A stretch of 8,413 nt of DNA, taken from an uncultured Clostridia bacterium (GTDB taxonomy: Bacteria; Bacillota; Clostridia; Christensenellales; Aristaeellaceae). The DNA lies in contig CAMNCR010000217.1 of the NCBI GenBank assembly GCA_946534455.1, forward strand, positions 1 through 8,413, written 5' to 3'. The notes beneath the pieces are model-generated. The model was not told where the DNA came from, ran no database searches, and saw only the letters and a list, made by a program, of their open reading frames with translations. The position numbers and the translations under genes were made by a program. This document shows, piece after piece, positions 1-6,037 of the stretch. The number at the start of each line of letters is the position of its first letter. Positions within the stretch are counted from its first letter, which is position 1.

Positions 1-983
1 GCGGTCACCAGGTTGGAAATGCCCAGCGCGGAGCCGATGAGGCTCAGGGCGGTGATCAGGATCATCAGCAGCCTGGTTTTATCCAGGATGTTTCCCTCGC
101 TTTCCGCTACTTTGCGCACGGCGCTGGCGACGGAGCCGGTGATGACCTCCTGGATCTGATAGCAGATTGCGCTGACATAGGCGGTGCAGTACCAGGTTTC
201 ATAATCCCGGGAGGACAGGGCGGCCGGATTGCGGGCCGCCCGGCGGGCCAGCTCGTTGTCGGGCGTCGTCAGCGCGGAAACCTCGATGGAGGCTACCTTG
301 TTTTCGCGGTCCGTCAGCGCCTGCACCAGGTCCAGCGTTGCATAGATCTGCTCGTCCTCGTCGCCGCCCGCGTCGTAGATTCCCGCGATGGTCACGTCCT
401 TTTCCCCCTGGGAGGCGGCAATGCGCACGGTATCACCCGCATGCCAGCCCATTCTCTGGGCCAGCAGCGCACCTGCCATGATTTCCGACGCTGCGCCGGC
501 ATCCTTTTCATCCAGCCAGCGGCCCTCGGAAACATCCCACCAGGAGCGCATCCCCACCACGCCCGCGTCCAGGCTCTCGCCGGTGGGCAGGTCCAGGTGG
601 TGGTTGAACCAGGTGCCCGTCATTTTGGCAGCGCTGCCGTCGGGCAGGGTCACCTGGCTGTCCAGGAAAGGCGCGAAGTCCACGATGTTGAAGGCCCAGA
701 AAATGGTTTTCAGCTTGCCCAGCTCATCCTCGCGCAGATAAGCCACGTTCAGCTGCTCTCCGCCTCCAACGTCATAAATGTCGGCGAGCAGCGAGGAATC
801 CTTGGGCTTGACGGTAATGTTGGCCCCGTAATTCTTCAGTTCCTTGTTGACCTTTTCCTCCACGCCCAGCACCACGTTCAGCATCCCCGTCGCCAGGGAC
901 GCGCCTAAAACGATGGTCAGTGCAATCAGCAGCATTTTGCCTTTCTGGTGAAAGAGCACGCCGCGGATCATGTGAAACAGCAT
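1..983 (-). CDS. FtsX/MacB-type ABC transporter permease, C-terminus cut by window edge
   Basis: About 327 codons are visible, starting at the ATG at 983 behind a strong AGGAGGGAG ribosome binding site that overlaps the stop of the upstream gene (14-base gap). A short cytoplasmic start is followed by a hydrophobic helix (about residues 17-38). A long extracytoplasmic domain follows, of the kind found in MacB-type permeases (about 40-275), with recognisable pieces such as LNVVLGVEEKVNKEL and GDTVRIA. A second hydrophobic segment begins near residue 300 (LLMILITALSLIGSALGISN), where the FtsX core should start. The remaining helices lie beyond the window. Its place after FTR1, P19 and the DUF2318 protein matches the ABC permeases cj1661/cj1662 of the Campylobacter p19 cluster. 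I infer a role in the same iron system, perhaps moving or reducing something outside the membrane. The actual substrate is not shown by the sequence. Confidence 0.85.
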   Translation of the reverse strand, partial: MLFHMIRGVLFHQKGKMLLIALTIVLGASLATGMLNVVLGVEEKVNKELKNYGANITVKPKDSSLLADIYDVGGGEQLNVAYLREDELGKLKTIFWAFNIVDFAPFLDSQVTLPDGSAAKMTGTWFNHHLDLPTGESLDAGVVGMRSWWDVSEGRWLDEKDAGAASEIMAGALLAQRMGWHAGDTVRIAASQGEKDVTIAGIYDAGGDEDEQIYATLDLVQALTDRENKVASIEVSALTTPDNELARRAARNPAALSSRDYETWYCTAYVSAICYQIQEVITGSVASAVRKVAESEGNILDKTRLLMILITALSLIGSALGISNLVT

Positions 984-997
984 GGCGAACTCCCTCC

Positions 998-2293
998 TTA
1001 TCTGAATTCTTTTTCGCCCGCGATGATATCGCTCAGCTTGAATACGAGCTTGCCGTCCTTCACCTCATAGGGCATGGGGATCGGATTGCAGCCTCCCTTG
1101 AAGCCGATGGTGTTGATGTTCATCACCACGTCGCAGCGCTTGCAGATGACCTGGCCGCCGCGTTCGAAATATCCAGCGTTGCCGCAGACCTCGCAGGCGT
1201 CCAGACCCACGCCGAAGGACGCGGAGCCCGGTTTTTTCACCACGATCCAGCGGACGTTGATGTTCTTCTCCGTCCTGTATTCAAAACGATGCAGATGCCC
1301 GTCGCTGACTGCCTCCATCGGCACCAGCACGACGCCGGCTTCCTCATCCACGGTATACGTCTCCGGTGCGGACAGCTCCACCTGTTTGGTGTCGTTGGTC
1401 TTGACCACTGTCAGCATCACCGCGCAGAGTGCGACGCAGAGCAGAACGCCCACGGCCATCCGCCGCCAATGCCGGTTGCGGGCCTTCAGCTTGCGCAGCT
1501 GGGCCGGGTTATCGTAGGGCTCCCTGATGACCATTCCCTGCCTGAAAAGCAGGTGGGCCAGCAGCGCGGCGGTCACCGCCACGATCCACATGAAGAGCAT
1601 GGAATGGTTTGCGGTGAACATCATCCAGCCGCCGATCCACCCGTGGGACGCATCCGTGTATTCCACAGGCCATTTCAGCCACTTCGCCCGGTTCACCCAG
1701 GGAACGAAAAAACGGCCGAAGCAATATGCGGCAAAGGAAAGCAGGCCGGTGTTCATCGCAAGGGGCACCAGGCCGTAGCGCTTTATATACAGCGCGCAGC
1801 GGGAAAGCAGGCGCGAATATACGAACAGCAGGATCAGCGCGCCCAGCCAGCCAGCCATGCGCACCATATAGTACGAGGAAAAATAGCCCTGACCCATGGT
1901 ATTGAAGCTGAACGGATACAGCAGCACCCCGGGCAGGGAATAAAAGATCAGCGTGGCGGACAGGAGGGAGCCTGCAGCGCAGAGGATCACGGTTCCCGCG
2001 GACAGGCCAGAGTTCTCCTTCCGTCCGCACAGGGCGGTCAGCAGCAGAACGATCAGGGTCAGCGCCAGGATCACCGCGTAAATATAATGATTCCAGTGGC
2101 TGGAGATAATGAGCCTGGTGTTGAACTTCACGGCGGCCAGCGCGACGGAAGCGATCACGCCGGCGCCCAGGGCGATCCCGTGAACCTTTTTTCCTTTTTC
2201 GCCGAGCAGGCGGATCAGCGTCACATGCATGAGCGTGGTCAGGGTGACAGCCAGAAACAGATCCTGGGTCACCATCCAGAGATACTTAAACAC
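998..2293 (-). CDS. Polytopic membrane protein with C-terminal Cys-rich DUF2318 domain
   Basis: A 431-residue protein. The start is a GTG at 2293 with a G-rich Shine-Dalgarno (GGGGG about 7 bases upstream); no better ATG gives the first helix. I count about eight hydrophobic segments between residues 10 and 298. They are followed by an extracytoplasmic C-terminal domain of about 130 residues. That domain has a HLH motif (H333, H335) and two CxxC pairs, C367-E-V-C370 and C384-K-R-C387, plus C402 in GGCNPIPMPYEV. The combination is that of DUF2318, often labelled Fe-S-containing membrane protein and encoded beside FTR1 and P19 (cj1660 in Campylobacter). The four cysteines could bind a metal or a cluster, or form redox disulfides with the thioredoxins usually encoded downstream. 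A role in electron transfer for iron reduction is inference. Family assignment is fairly sure; the biochemical role is not known to me. Confidence 0.88.
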   Translation of the reverse strand: MFKYLWMVTQDLFLAVTLTTLMHVTLIRLLGEKGKKVHGIALGAGVIASVALAAVKFNTRLIISSHWNHYIYAVILALTLIVLLLTALCGRKENSGLSAGTVILCAAGSLLSATLIFYSLPGVLLYPFSFNTMGQGYFSSYYMVRMAGWLGALILLFVYSRLLSRCALYIKRYGLVPLAMNTGLLSFAAYCFGRFFVPWVNRAKWLKWPVEYTDASHGWIGGWMMFTANHSMLFMWIVAVTAALLAHLLFRQGMVIREPYDNPAQLRKLKARNRHWRRMAVGVLLCVALCAVMLTVVKTNDTKQVELSAPETYTVDEEAGVVLVPMEAVSDGHLHRFEYRTEKNINVRWIVVKKPGSASFGVGLDACEVCGNAGYFERGGQVICKRCDVVMNINTIGFKGGCNPIPMPYEVKDGKLVFKLSDIIAGEKEFR

Positions 2294-2333
2294 GTCAGAA
2301 CCCCCGAAAAATCATTGTCTGTAAACACACGTA

Positions 2334-2372
2334 ATGCTGGCGTCTCCTCCCCCGCGGAGAAGGCGCCAGCAT
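2334..2372 (-). other. Intercistronic hairpin between the P19 and DUF2318 genes
   Basis: A perfect 9-bp inverted repeat, ATGCTGGCG (2334-2342) and CGCCAGCAT (2364-2372), encloses a second complementary pair, TCTCC (2343-2347) and GGAGA (2356-2360). The fold is therefore a 14-bp stem with a 3-base bulge and a small loop. On the minus-strand transcript it sits just after the P19 stop and 40 bases before the GTG of the next gene. No U-run follows it, so it is a poor intrinsic terminator. It more likely sets mRNA stability or processing, giving more P19 than membrane components. The function is inferred from position only. Confidence 0.6.
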
Positions 2373-2399
2373 GCAGATGGGATGATTCCCGAATTCAGC

Positions 2400-2948
2400 T
2401 TACCATTCCTTGACGAACTTCCAGCCGGTCCAGGTGACGGTCAGAGGCTCGGTCCAGAATTCCTTGGCTTCAACGCCGGTTTCAGCGTCCACGTGGAGCA
2501 GATAGCCGTTCTCAGCAGGGCTCTTGATGGTCAGGGTCACCGTGTACTCGCCTTCGGGCAGCGCGATGTTGTTGCCGTAATGCGGGCCATCGGAAGCGGC
2601 CATAGGCATCATGGAGCCGGAGGAGACTTCCTTGCCTTCCAGATCCTTGATCACGTAATCAATGCTCAGGTAGGGCACCCAGCTGTCCACGGGGAAGCCG
2701 TAGGGGTTCTCGTTGGCGGTCAGGTCCACTTCAATATGCAGGTCGGAGCCTTCCTTGGGGGTTGCGTTCTCAGCGGGAGCCATGTCCACGGGCTGGAAGT
2801 AAACCATCGCCATGGTCATGAAGCCAACTTCCTGCTCGCCTTCAACGCCCAGTTCGTATTCATCGAAGCCAGCTTCCTCGGCAAGCGAGAAGGCGGACAT
2901 GCTCATCAGCATCATGGCAGCCAGCAGCAGGGCAAAAAACTTTTTCAT
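2400..2948 (-). CDS. P19/Tp34-family (FetP-like) secreted iron-transport metal-binding protein
   Basis: A 182-residue protein starting at the ATG at 2948 behind AGGAGG with 8-base spacing. It has a Sec signal peptide (KK, then a hydrophobic run, cleavage probably after SLA near residue 23). The mature domain carries the family hallmark MPMAASDGPHYGNN. Candidate metal ligands in order are H71 and E73 (LHIEV), M116, H123 and H152 (LLHVDAETG). These match the His-Met-His-His plus Glu site of Campylobacter P19 and Treponema Tp34, which binds copper and is needed for iron acquisition. The protein is thought to work with the FTR1 permease encoded just upstream (E. coli fetMP, Campylobacter cj1658-p19). 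There is no lipobox cysteine, so anchoring to the cell is unexplained if the host has a single membrane. The family call is confident; which metal is carried is not visible. Confidence 0.93.
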   Translation of the reverse strand: MKKFFALLLAAMMLMSMSAFSLAEEAGFDEYELGVEGEQEVGFMTMAMVYFQPVDMAPAENATPKEGSDLHIEVDLTANENPYGFPVDSWVPYLSIDYVIKDLEGKEVSSGSMMPMAASDGPHYGNNIALPEGEYTVTLTIKSPAENGYLLHVDAETGVEAKEFWTEPLTVTWTGWKFVKEW

Positions 2949-3018
2949 GGTGAATTCCTCCTACATTGTGTTCGTTGTATATCCTTCGCGGACTGCGCGG
3001 GGCTATGCCGCGGGGGTA

Positions 3019-4770
3019 TCATGATTTGGCATACTGTGCCTTCAGGGCATCCATTTTGCCCCGATAATGGGCAATCAGGAAGGTAACCAGCAGGATGATG
3101 GACAGGATCAGCTGCGGCAGCAGCGTTTCCAGCCAGGGATAAATGCCGAAGATCTGGATGACATCGTTTTCCGGCACGCCGGGCACGCGAAGCGTCAGGT
3201 CAAACACGTTGCCCTCCGCCAGCTCCTTGATACCGCTGCCCAGGAACGACACGCACATGACCGCCATCAGGATGGAGGTGGCCGTGAAGAACACCTTGAT
3301 GGGCAGCTTGATGGACAGCTTGGTGATGGCCAGATAGATGAACACCAGCAGGACGCAGCCCGCGCCGAAGCCGGCCCACACCATGCCCGGATTGCCCTCC
3401 GAAAGCATGGGCTGATAGAACAGCACCACCTCCGCGCCTTCACGGAAAACGGACAGGAACGCGGTGAACGCCAGCGCGAATGAACTCCCCTGCTCCACAG
3501 AGCTTTGCACCTTGCCGTCGATATAGCGGCTCCAGGAGGCGGCCTCCGCCTTGGAGATCATCCAGTTGCTCACGTAGAACAGCACGCAGACCGCGATCAG
3601 CGCCGTGATGCCCTCGATGATCTCCTGGGCCAGGCCGGCTCCCACGAAGGCCTGCTTCGCCCAGGCCAGAACGGCGGCGGCGATAAAGCTGGCGATCACA
3701 CCTGCGACGGCGCCGATGTACACGTTTTTCAGGCTCTTGCCGTTGCCGCTCTTGGTCAGGTAGGCAATGATGGCGGCGATCACCAGGATCGCTTCCAGTC
3801 CTTCACGAACGATAATTCCGAACGCACCCAGGAACGTGAGCAGACGCGGATCGGACTGCGCGGTCTCCTCCTGCGCCTCAGCCTGGGATGCGTCCGCCTC
3901 CGCGGCCAGCGCGGCGCCGGCCTCCTGTTCCTGGACATCCAGGGCCCTGGCCTGCTTGAGGATCAGGTTCTTGGCGCCATCGGTGGTGGTGCGGTATTTG
4001 TTCTTCTGGTATTTGGTCCCACCGTTCGCCGCCAGCGTCCGCAGTTCGCTGAAATACTGATCCATTTTCTGGCGTTCCTTCAGGCTCAGATCGGTATAGA
4101 CCCTGTGGCTCAGGCCGGACTCCTCATAGATGGAATAGAAGGCAGTGTTCAGGTTGTCCAGCGCGGCCTCAAAGTCCTTGTCCAGATAACCCATGTAGGC
4201 GGTGTCCAGCCCTTCCTTCACCAGCGTCGCCGCCTCGTACCAGCTGGCGTATTTCTGCGCTGCGTTGGGATCGGCGGAATATTCGGGATAGGGATCCGCA
4301 GAAACCAGTTCGCCCCGTTTGTAAAACTTGGTTTCGCTCTGCACGCCGCCCTGCATGGCGGCCAGCTTGTTGCCGTCCTCCCGGATCATGTCCTTCAGCT
4401 TCTGCAGCGCGCTGCGGACTGACACAATGGTCTCCTGATCCGTGTTTTCCTTTTTAACAGCAGCCTTGCAGGCGGAGAACTGCATTTCCACGGCGTTTTT
4501 GCGGTTGCCGGAAACGTAGCTCATGGTCTGCCGCTCAAAGCCCGTGGTTTCATACACCCGGAAATAGGCGTTGCTCACGTTGTCGTAGGCTGCTTTCGCG
4601 TCGCCGTCCAGATAGCTTTCAAAAGCAGCATCCAGAAATTTGTCAATATTGTCTGCCGCGTCTGCCCAGCGCGTAGAAGCCGCTTCCTCACCAACTGCTC
4701 CCAGGGGCAGCGTCAGCATCAGAATCATCAGGCCGCACAGCAGATTTGCGGCGAGCCTCGCCATCTTCAT
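3019..4770 (-). CDS. FTR1-family iron permease with extracytoplasmic N-terminal domain (FetM-like)
   Basis: I place the start at the ATG at 4770 (583 residues), behind GGAGG with 8-base spacing and directly before a signal peptide (MKMARLAANLLCGLMILMLT). An in-frame ATG at 4827 lies inside a promoter-proximal palindrome and adds a non-signal-like tail. Residues about 30-280 form a helical extracytoplasmic domain containing two related repeats, then an Ala/Glu/Gln-rich linker (about 280-307). The C-terminal half is the FTR1 permease, with about seven helices and both iron-binding REXXE motifs: REGLE (322-326) and REGAE (443-447). It should translocate iron across the cytoplasmic membrane. It is first in an operon with P19 (70-base gap), as in the fetMP and cj1658-p19 systems. 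Control by the palindrome 49 bases upstream is inferred. The direction of transport is assumed to be import by homology. Confidence 0.93.
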   Translation of the reverse strand: MKMARLAANLLCGLMILMLTLPLGAVGEEAASTRWADAADNIDKFLDAAFESYLDGDAKAAYDNVSNAYFRVYETTGFERQTMSYVSGNRKNAVEMQFSACKAAVKKENTDQETIVSVRSALQKLKDMIREDGNKLAAMQGGVQSETKFYKRGELVSADPYPEYSADPNAAQKYASWYEAATLVKEGLDTAYMGYLDKDFEAALDNLNTAFYSIYEESGLSHRVYTDLSLKERQKMDQYFSELRTLAANGGTKYQKNKYRTTTDGAKNLILKQARALDVQEQEAGAALAAEADASQAEAQEETAQSDPRLLTFLGAFGIIVREGLEAILVIAAIIAYLTKSGNGKSLKNVYIGAVAGVIASFIAAAVLAWAKQAFVGAGLAQEIIEGITALIAVCVLFYVSNWMISKAEAASWSRYIDGKVQSSVEQGSSFALAFTAFLSVFREGAEVVLFYQPMLSEGNPGMVWAGFGAGCVLLVFIYLAITKLSIKLPIKVFFTATSILMAVMCVSFLGSGIKELAEGNVFDLTLRVPGVPENDVIQIFGIYPWLETLLPQLILSIILLVTFLIAHYRGKMDALKAQYAKS

Positions 4771-4818
4771 TCTGTAGCCTCCATTCTTCCCTGCTTCATG
4801 ATTGAGAAGCAGGCAGCC

Positions 4819-4834
4819 GTTAGTCAAATCTAAC
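4819..4834. promoter_or_regulatory. Operator-like palindrome GTTAG-N6-CTAAC before the FTR1 operon
   Basis: GTTAGTCAAATCTAAC is a perfect inverted repeat of 5-bp arms. It ends 48 bases before the FTR1 ATG and lies nine bases downstream of the likely -10 box of that operon, where a bound protein would block transcription. The same arms at the same spacing recur at 5816 and 7286. I infer it is the binding site of the local DtxR-like regulator. Confidence 0.8.
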
Positions 4835-4843
4835 GCAGCCGAT

Positions 4844-4852
4844 ATGATAGCA
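4844..4852 (-). promoter_or_regulatory. Extended -10 promoter element of the FTR1-P19 operon
   Basis: On the minus strand the sequence reads TGCTATCAT, an extended -10 (TGN) plus TATCAT hexamer. The -35 at 17-base spacing (TAGCGA) matches the consensus at only three positions, so the TG extension would matter. The predicted start would fall close to or inside the palindrome at 4819-4834. The hexamer is identical to the -10 of the promoter at 5781-5809. Promoter calls by eye are uncertain. Confidence 0.5.
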
Positions 4853-4877
4853 CATCCATTTCAGCTTCGCTATCCTG

Positions 4878-4916
4878 ATATTGACCTGTTTGAAAGCCGG
4901 ATTGTTCAATATTGAC
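4878..4916 (+). repeat. Direct repeat ATATTGAC in the divergent control region
   Basis: ATATTGAC occurs at 4878-4885 and 4909-4916, in the same orientation and 31 bases apart, about three helical turns. AraC-type regulators usually bind direct repeats on one face of the helix, so these could be sites for the AraC-like protein encoded at 5023. They could also simply be TTGAC-like -35 hexamers. Eight-base repeats in an AT-rich stretch may arise by chance. Confidence 0.35.
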
Positions 4917-4943
4917 TTTTTCGGGAAAACTCGTGCGTGAAAA

Positions 4944-4959
4944 GTTAGATTGTGTTAAC
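4944..4959. promoter_or_regulatory. Operator-like site GTTAG-N6-TTAAC, first of a tandem pair before the regulator genes
   Basis: GTTAGATTGTGTTAAC matches the window's GTTAG-N6-CTAAC palindrome with one mismatch in the right arm. It overlaps a possible extended -10 (TGTTAACAT, 4953-4961) for the AraC-DtxR operon. A weaker, autoregulatory version of the box would fit, but that is inference. Confidence 0.6.
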
Positions 4960-4968
4960 ATATATGTT
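4957..4968. repeat. 12-bp perfect palindrome between the two tandem operator-like sites
   Basis: AACATATATGTT is its own reverse complement. It lies between the GTTAG-N6-TTAAC boxes, sharing its first three bases with the left one. It could be the AT-rich promoter melting region or a separate protein-binding site. No second copy was found in the window. Confidence 0.4.
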
Positions 4969-4969
4969 G

Positions 4970-4985
4970 GTTAGCTGCTTTTAAC
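4970..4985. promoter_or_regulatory. Operator-like site GTTAG-N6-TTAAC, second of the tandem pair
   Basis: GTTAGCTGCTTTTAAC repeats the pattern of the site at 4944, with the same single mismatch and an extra outer G/C pair (GGTTAG...TTAACC). It begins 26 bases after the first site and 53 bases before the TTG start at 5023. Two adjacent weak boxes before a regulator operon suggest cooperative autoregulation. Confidence 0.6.
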
Positions 4986-5022
4986 CTCAATTCGGCTGCC
5001 CATGACGAAAGGATGACATCGC

Positions 5023-5388
5023 TTGAGAACGAAACAGGACAGCAGCGCAGCGCTGTCAGCCGCCGCGCAGGACTATATCGGCGCGCACATCACCGAAAAG
5101 TATTCTCTGGAAAAAATGGCGAAAGCCCTGTTTGTGAACGGCAGCTATCTGACCCGCGTTTTCAGACACCATACGGGCATGACGCCGCTGACTTATCACC
5201 ACCGGCTGCGCTGCGCGAAGGCCAAAGAGCTGCTGGAGTGCTCGGCGCTCACGGTCTCCGAGATCGGGGAAGCCGTCGGCTATGTGTCATCCTCCCACTT
5301 CGCGCATATATTCCGAAAGCTGGAGGGATGTACCCCCAGCGAGTTTCAGAAGAACCATAAAGCCAGAGCGGAAGAAGGGACAGAATGA
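5023..5388 (+). CDS. Stand-alone AraC-type DNA-binding domain protein
   Basis: A 121-residue protein consisting almost only of the AraC/XylS DNA-binding domain. The first helix-turn-helix is around residues 28-52 (YSLEKMAKALFVNGSYLTRVF). The second, around 75-100 (TVSEIGEAVGYVSSSHFAHI), ends in the typical FRKLEGCTPSEFQ. The start is a TTG at 5023 behind AAAGGA with about 9-base spacing; the ATG at 5002 in the same frame hits a stop after four codons. The usual N-terminal ligand or dimerisation domain is absent, so activity may be set by amount or by a partner. The gene overlaps the next regulator by ATGA, which implies translational coupling and a shared role. Likely targets are the promoters in this window. 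The ligand and sites are unknown. Confidence 0.9.
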   Translation: MRTKQDSSAALSAAAQDYIGAHITEKYSLEKMAKALFVNGSYLTRVFRHHTGMTPLTYHHRLRCAKAKELLECSALTVSEIGEAVGYVSSSHFAHIFRKLEGCTPSEFQKNHKARAEEGTE

Positions 5389-5744
5389 GGGGCAGGGCAG
5401 CGGATCGCTATCTTTATGCCGTTCAGATCCTGAAGGAGCGCTACCTCTGCGTGCGGTCGGTGGATCTGGCGCACTATCTGGGCATCACCAAGGCTTCCGT
5501 CAGCGCCTTCATCCGGCAGATGCGGGAGGAGGGCCTGATCGAGGTAGAGTCCGACGGCAACCTGCTGCTGACCGCGGAGGGACAGCGGCGGGCACGGCAG
5601 CTGGGTGAGCGTATCGAGTTCTTCCGCCGGCTGCTGACCGAAGCGGGCGTCCCTTCCGAGGTGGCCCTGCGGGACGCCATCGCCTTCAGCTGGAAGATGA
5701 GCGAAGATTCCTTCGAGGCGTTCCGCACCCTGAAAAAGGAATGA
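5385..5744 (+). CDS. DtxR/MntR-like transcriptional repressor lacking the metal ligands
   Basis: A 119-residue protein starting at the ATG overlapping the previous stop (ATGA). The winged helix-turn-helix (about residues 9-65) has the strong family signature CVRSVDLAHYLGITKASVS, followed by REEGLIEVESDG and LLLTAEG. A dimerisation part follows (about 70-115: ERIEFFRRLLTEAGV, RDAIAFSWKMSEDSFEAF). Aligned with B. subtilis MntR without gaps, all six metal ligands are changed: D8 to R8, E11 to Y11, H77 to I77, E99 to I99, E102 to S102 and H103 to W103. The C-terminal SH3-like domain of DtxR/IdeR is absent, and the protein is shorter than MntR. Its fold and DNA-binding face look intact, so it probably binds DNA but does not sense metal in the usual way. 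It is the best candidate for binding the GTTAG-N6-CTAAC boxes. Confidence 0.88.
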   Translation: MRGRAADRYLYAVQILKERYLCVRSVDLAHYLGITKASVSAFIRQMREEGLIEVESDGNLLLTAEGQRRARQLGERIEFFRRLLTEAGVPSEVALRDAIAFSWKMSEDSFEAFRTLKKE

Positions 5745-5780
5745 ACAGGAATGGAGAGACTGCCCGCCGGGATTTCCATC

Positions 5781-5809
5781 TTGCCAAATCGGCGGATTTG
5801 GGATATCAT
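5781..5809 (+). promoter_or_regulatory. Sigma70-type promoter of the hydrolase-HMA operon
   Basis: TTGCCA (5781-5786) and TATCAT (5804-5809) are separated by exactly 17 bases, and the operator-like palindrome at 5816 covers the expected start site. The spacer is largely occupied by another palindrome (5784-5801). It is the best-looking promoter in the window, though called by eye. Confidence 0.65.
5784..5801. repeat. 18-bp inverted repeat in the promoter spacer
   Basis: CCAAATC and GATTTGG form a perfect 7-bp inverted repeat around GGCG, lying between and partly inside the -35 and -10 boxes. It is 40 bases after the regulator stop codon. No T-run follows, so a terminator is less likely than a second operator. 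No other copy was seen in the window. Confidence 0.5.
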
Positions 5810-5815
5810 GCTGGT

Positions 5816-5831
5816 GTTAGCACGGACTAAC
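5816..5831. promoter_or_regulatory. Operator-like palindrome GTTAG-N6-CTAAC at the start site of the hydrolase operon
   Basis: GTTAGCACGGACTAAC is a perfect copy of the box. It begins seven bases after the -10 hexamer TATCAT, so it spans the expected transcription start. That position is typical of repression. The central six bases differ completely from the copies at 4819 and 7286, which shows that the arms are what is conserved. Confidence 0.8.
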
Positions 5832-6037
5832 CGTCCGTTGGGCTGCGTCTCTGCAGGACGTGTGTCCTGACATGCTGCGATCCATGCTTCCCCTGGCTTC
5901 AGGTCAGCCGGTCAGGCTGATGTTCGGGGCGGACGGGAGCATCCGAAGGAATTGCAGAGATACCAGGATCGATATCGACAGGCGGCAGCAGGCGGCGCTG
6001 CGGGCCTGGTCATCCGGAGAGAAAGAAGGCACTGGTT
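5832..6037 (+). other. Non-coding leader of about 200 bases with two small hairpins
   Basis: No convincing gene is present between the regulator stop at 5744 and the hydrolase start at 6038; the final 206 bases would be the 5' untranslated leader. Two 6-bp hairpins are visible: CAGGAC-GTGT-GTCCTG (5854-5869) and TCAGCC-GGTCA-GGCTGA (5904-5920). A short reading frame from 5860 or 5884 runs into the hydrolase gene in another frame but resembles no protein known to me. The leader may be a structured regulatory RNA or the remnant of a lost gene; I recognise no known riboswitch class. Confidence 0.4.

Noticed and set aside
920..2413. A long plus-strand reading frame of 497 codons opposite the DUF2318 gene
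   Set aside because: Its translation is rich in His, Gln, Gly and Arg with no recognisable motif, and it lies antisense to a clear membrane protein with CxxC pairs and a ribosome binding site. It is a GC-driven shadow.
2996..3012. CGCGG-GGCTATG-CCGCG inverted repeat between FTR1 and P19
   Set aside because: Only 5 bp of stem in a GC-rich stretch, with no U-run. It is too weak to call a terminator or regulatory element.
4771..4827. An upstream ATG at 4827 as the start of the FTR1 protein
   Set aside because: It falls inside the regulatory palindrome, lacks a ribosome binding site, and adds 19 residues before an otherwise normal signal peptide.
5002..5016. A four-codon mini reading frame (ATG ACG AAA GGA TGA) before the AraC-like gene
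   Set aside because: It overlaps the ribosome binding site and could in principle act as a leader peptide, but it has no own Shine-Dalgarno sequence and is short enough to be chance.
5013..5360. A 115-codon plus-strand frame starting with ATG inside the AraC-like gene
   Set aside because: Its translation matches no family, while the frame from the TTG at 5023 gives a clean AraC domain. Its ATG is within the Shine-Dalgarno region of that gene.
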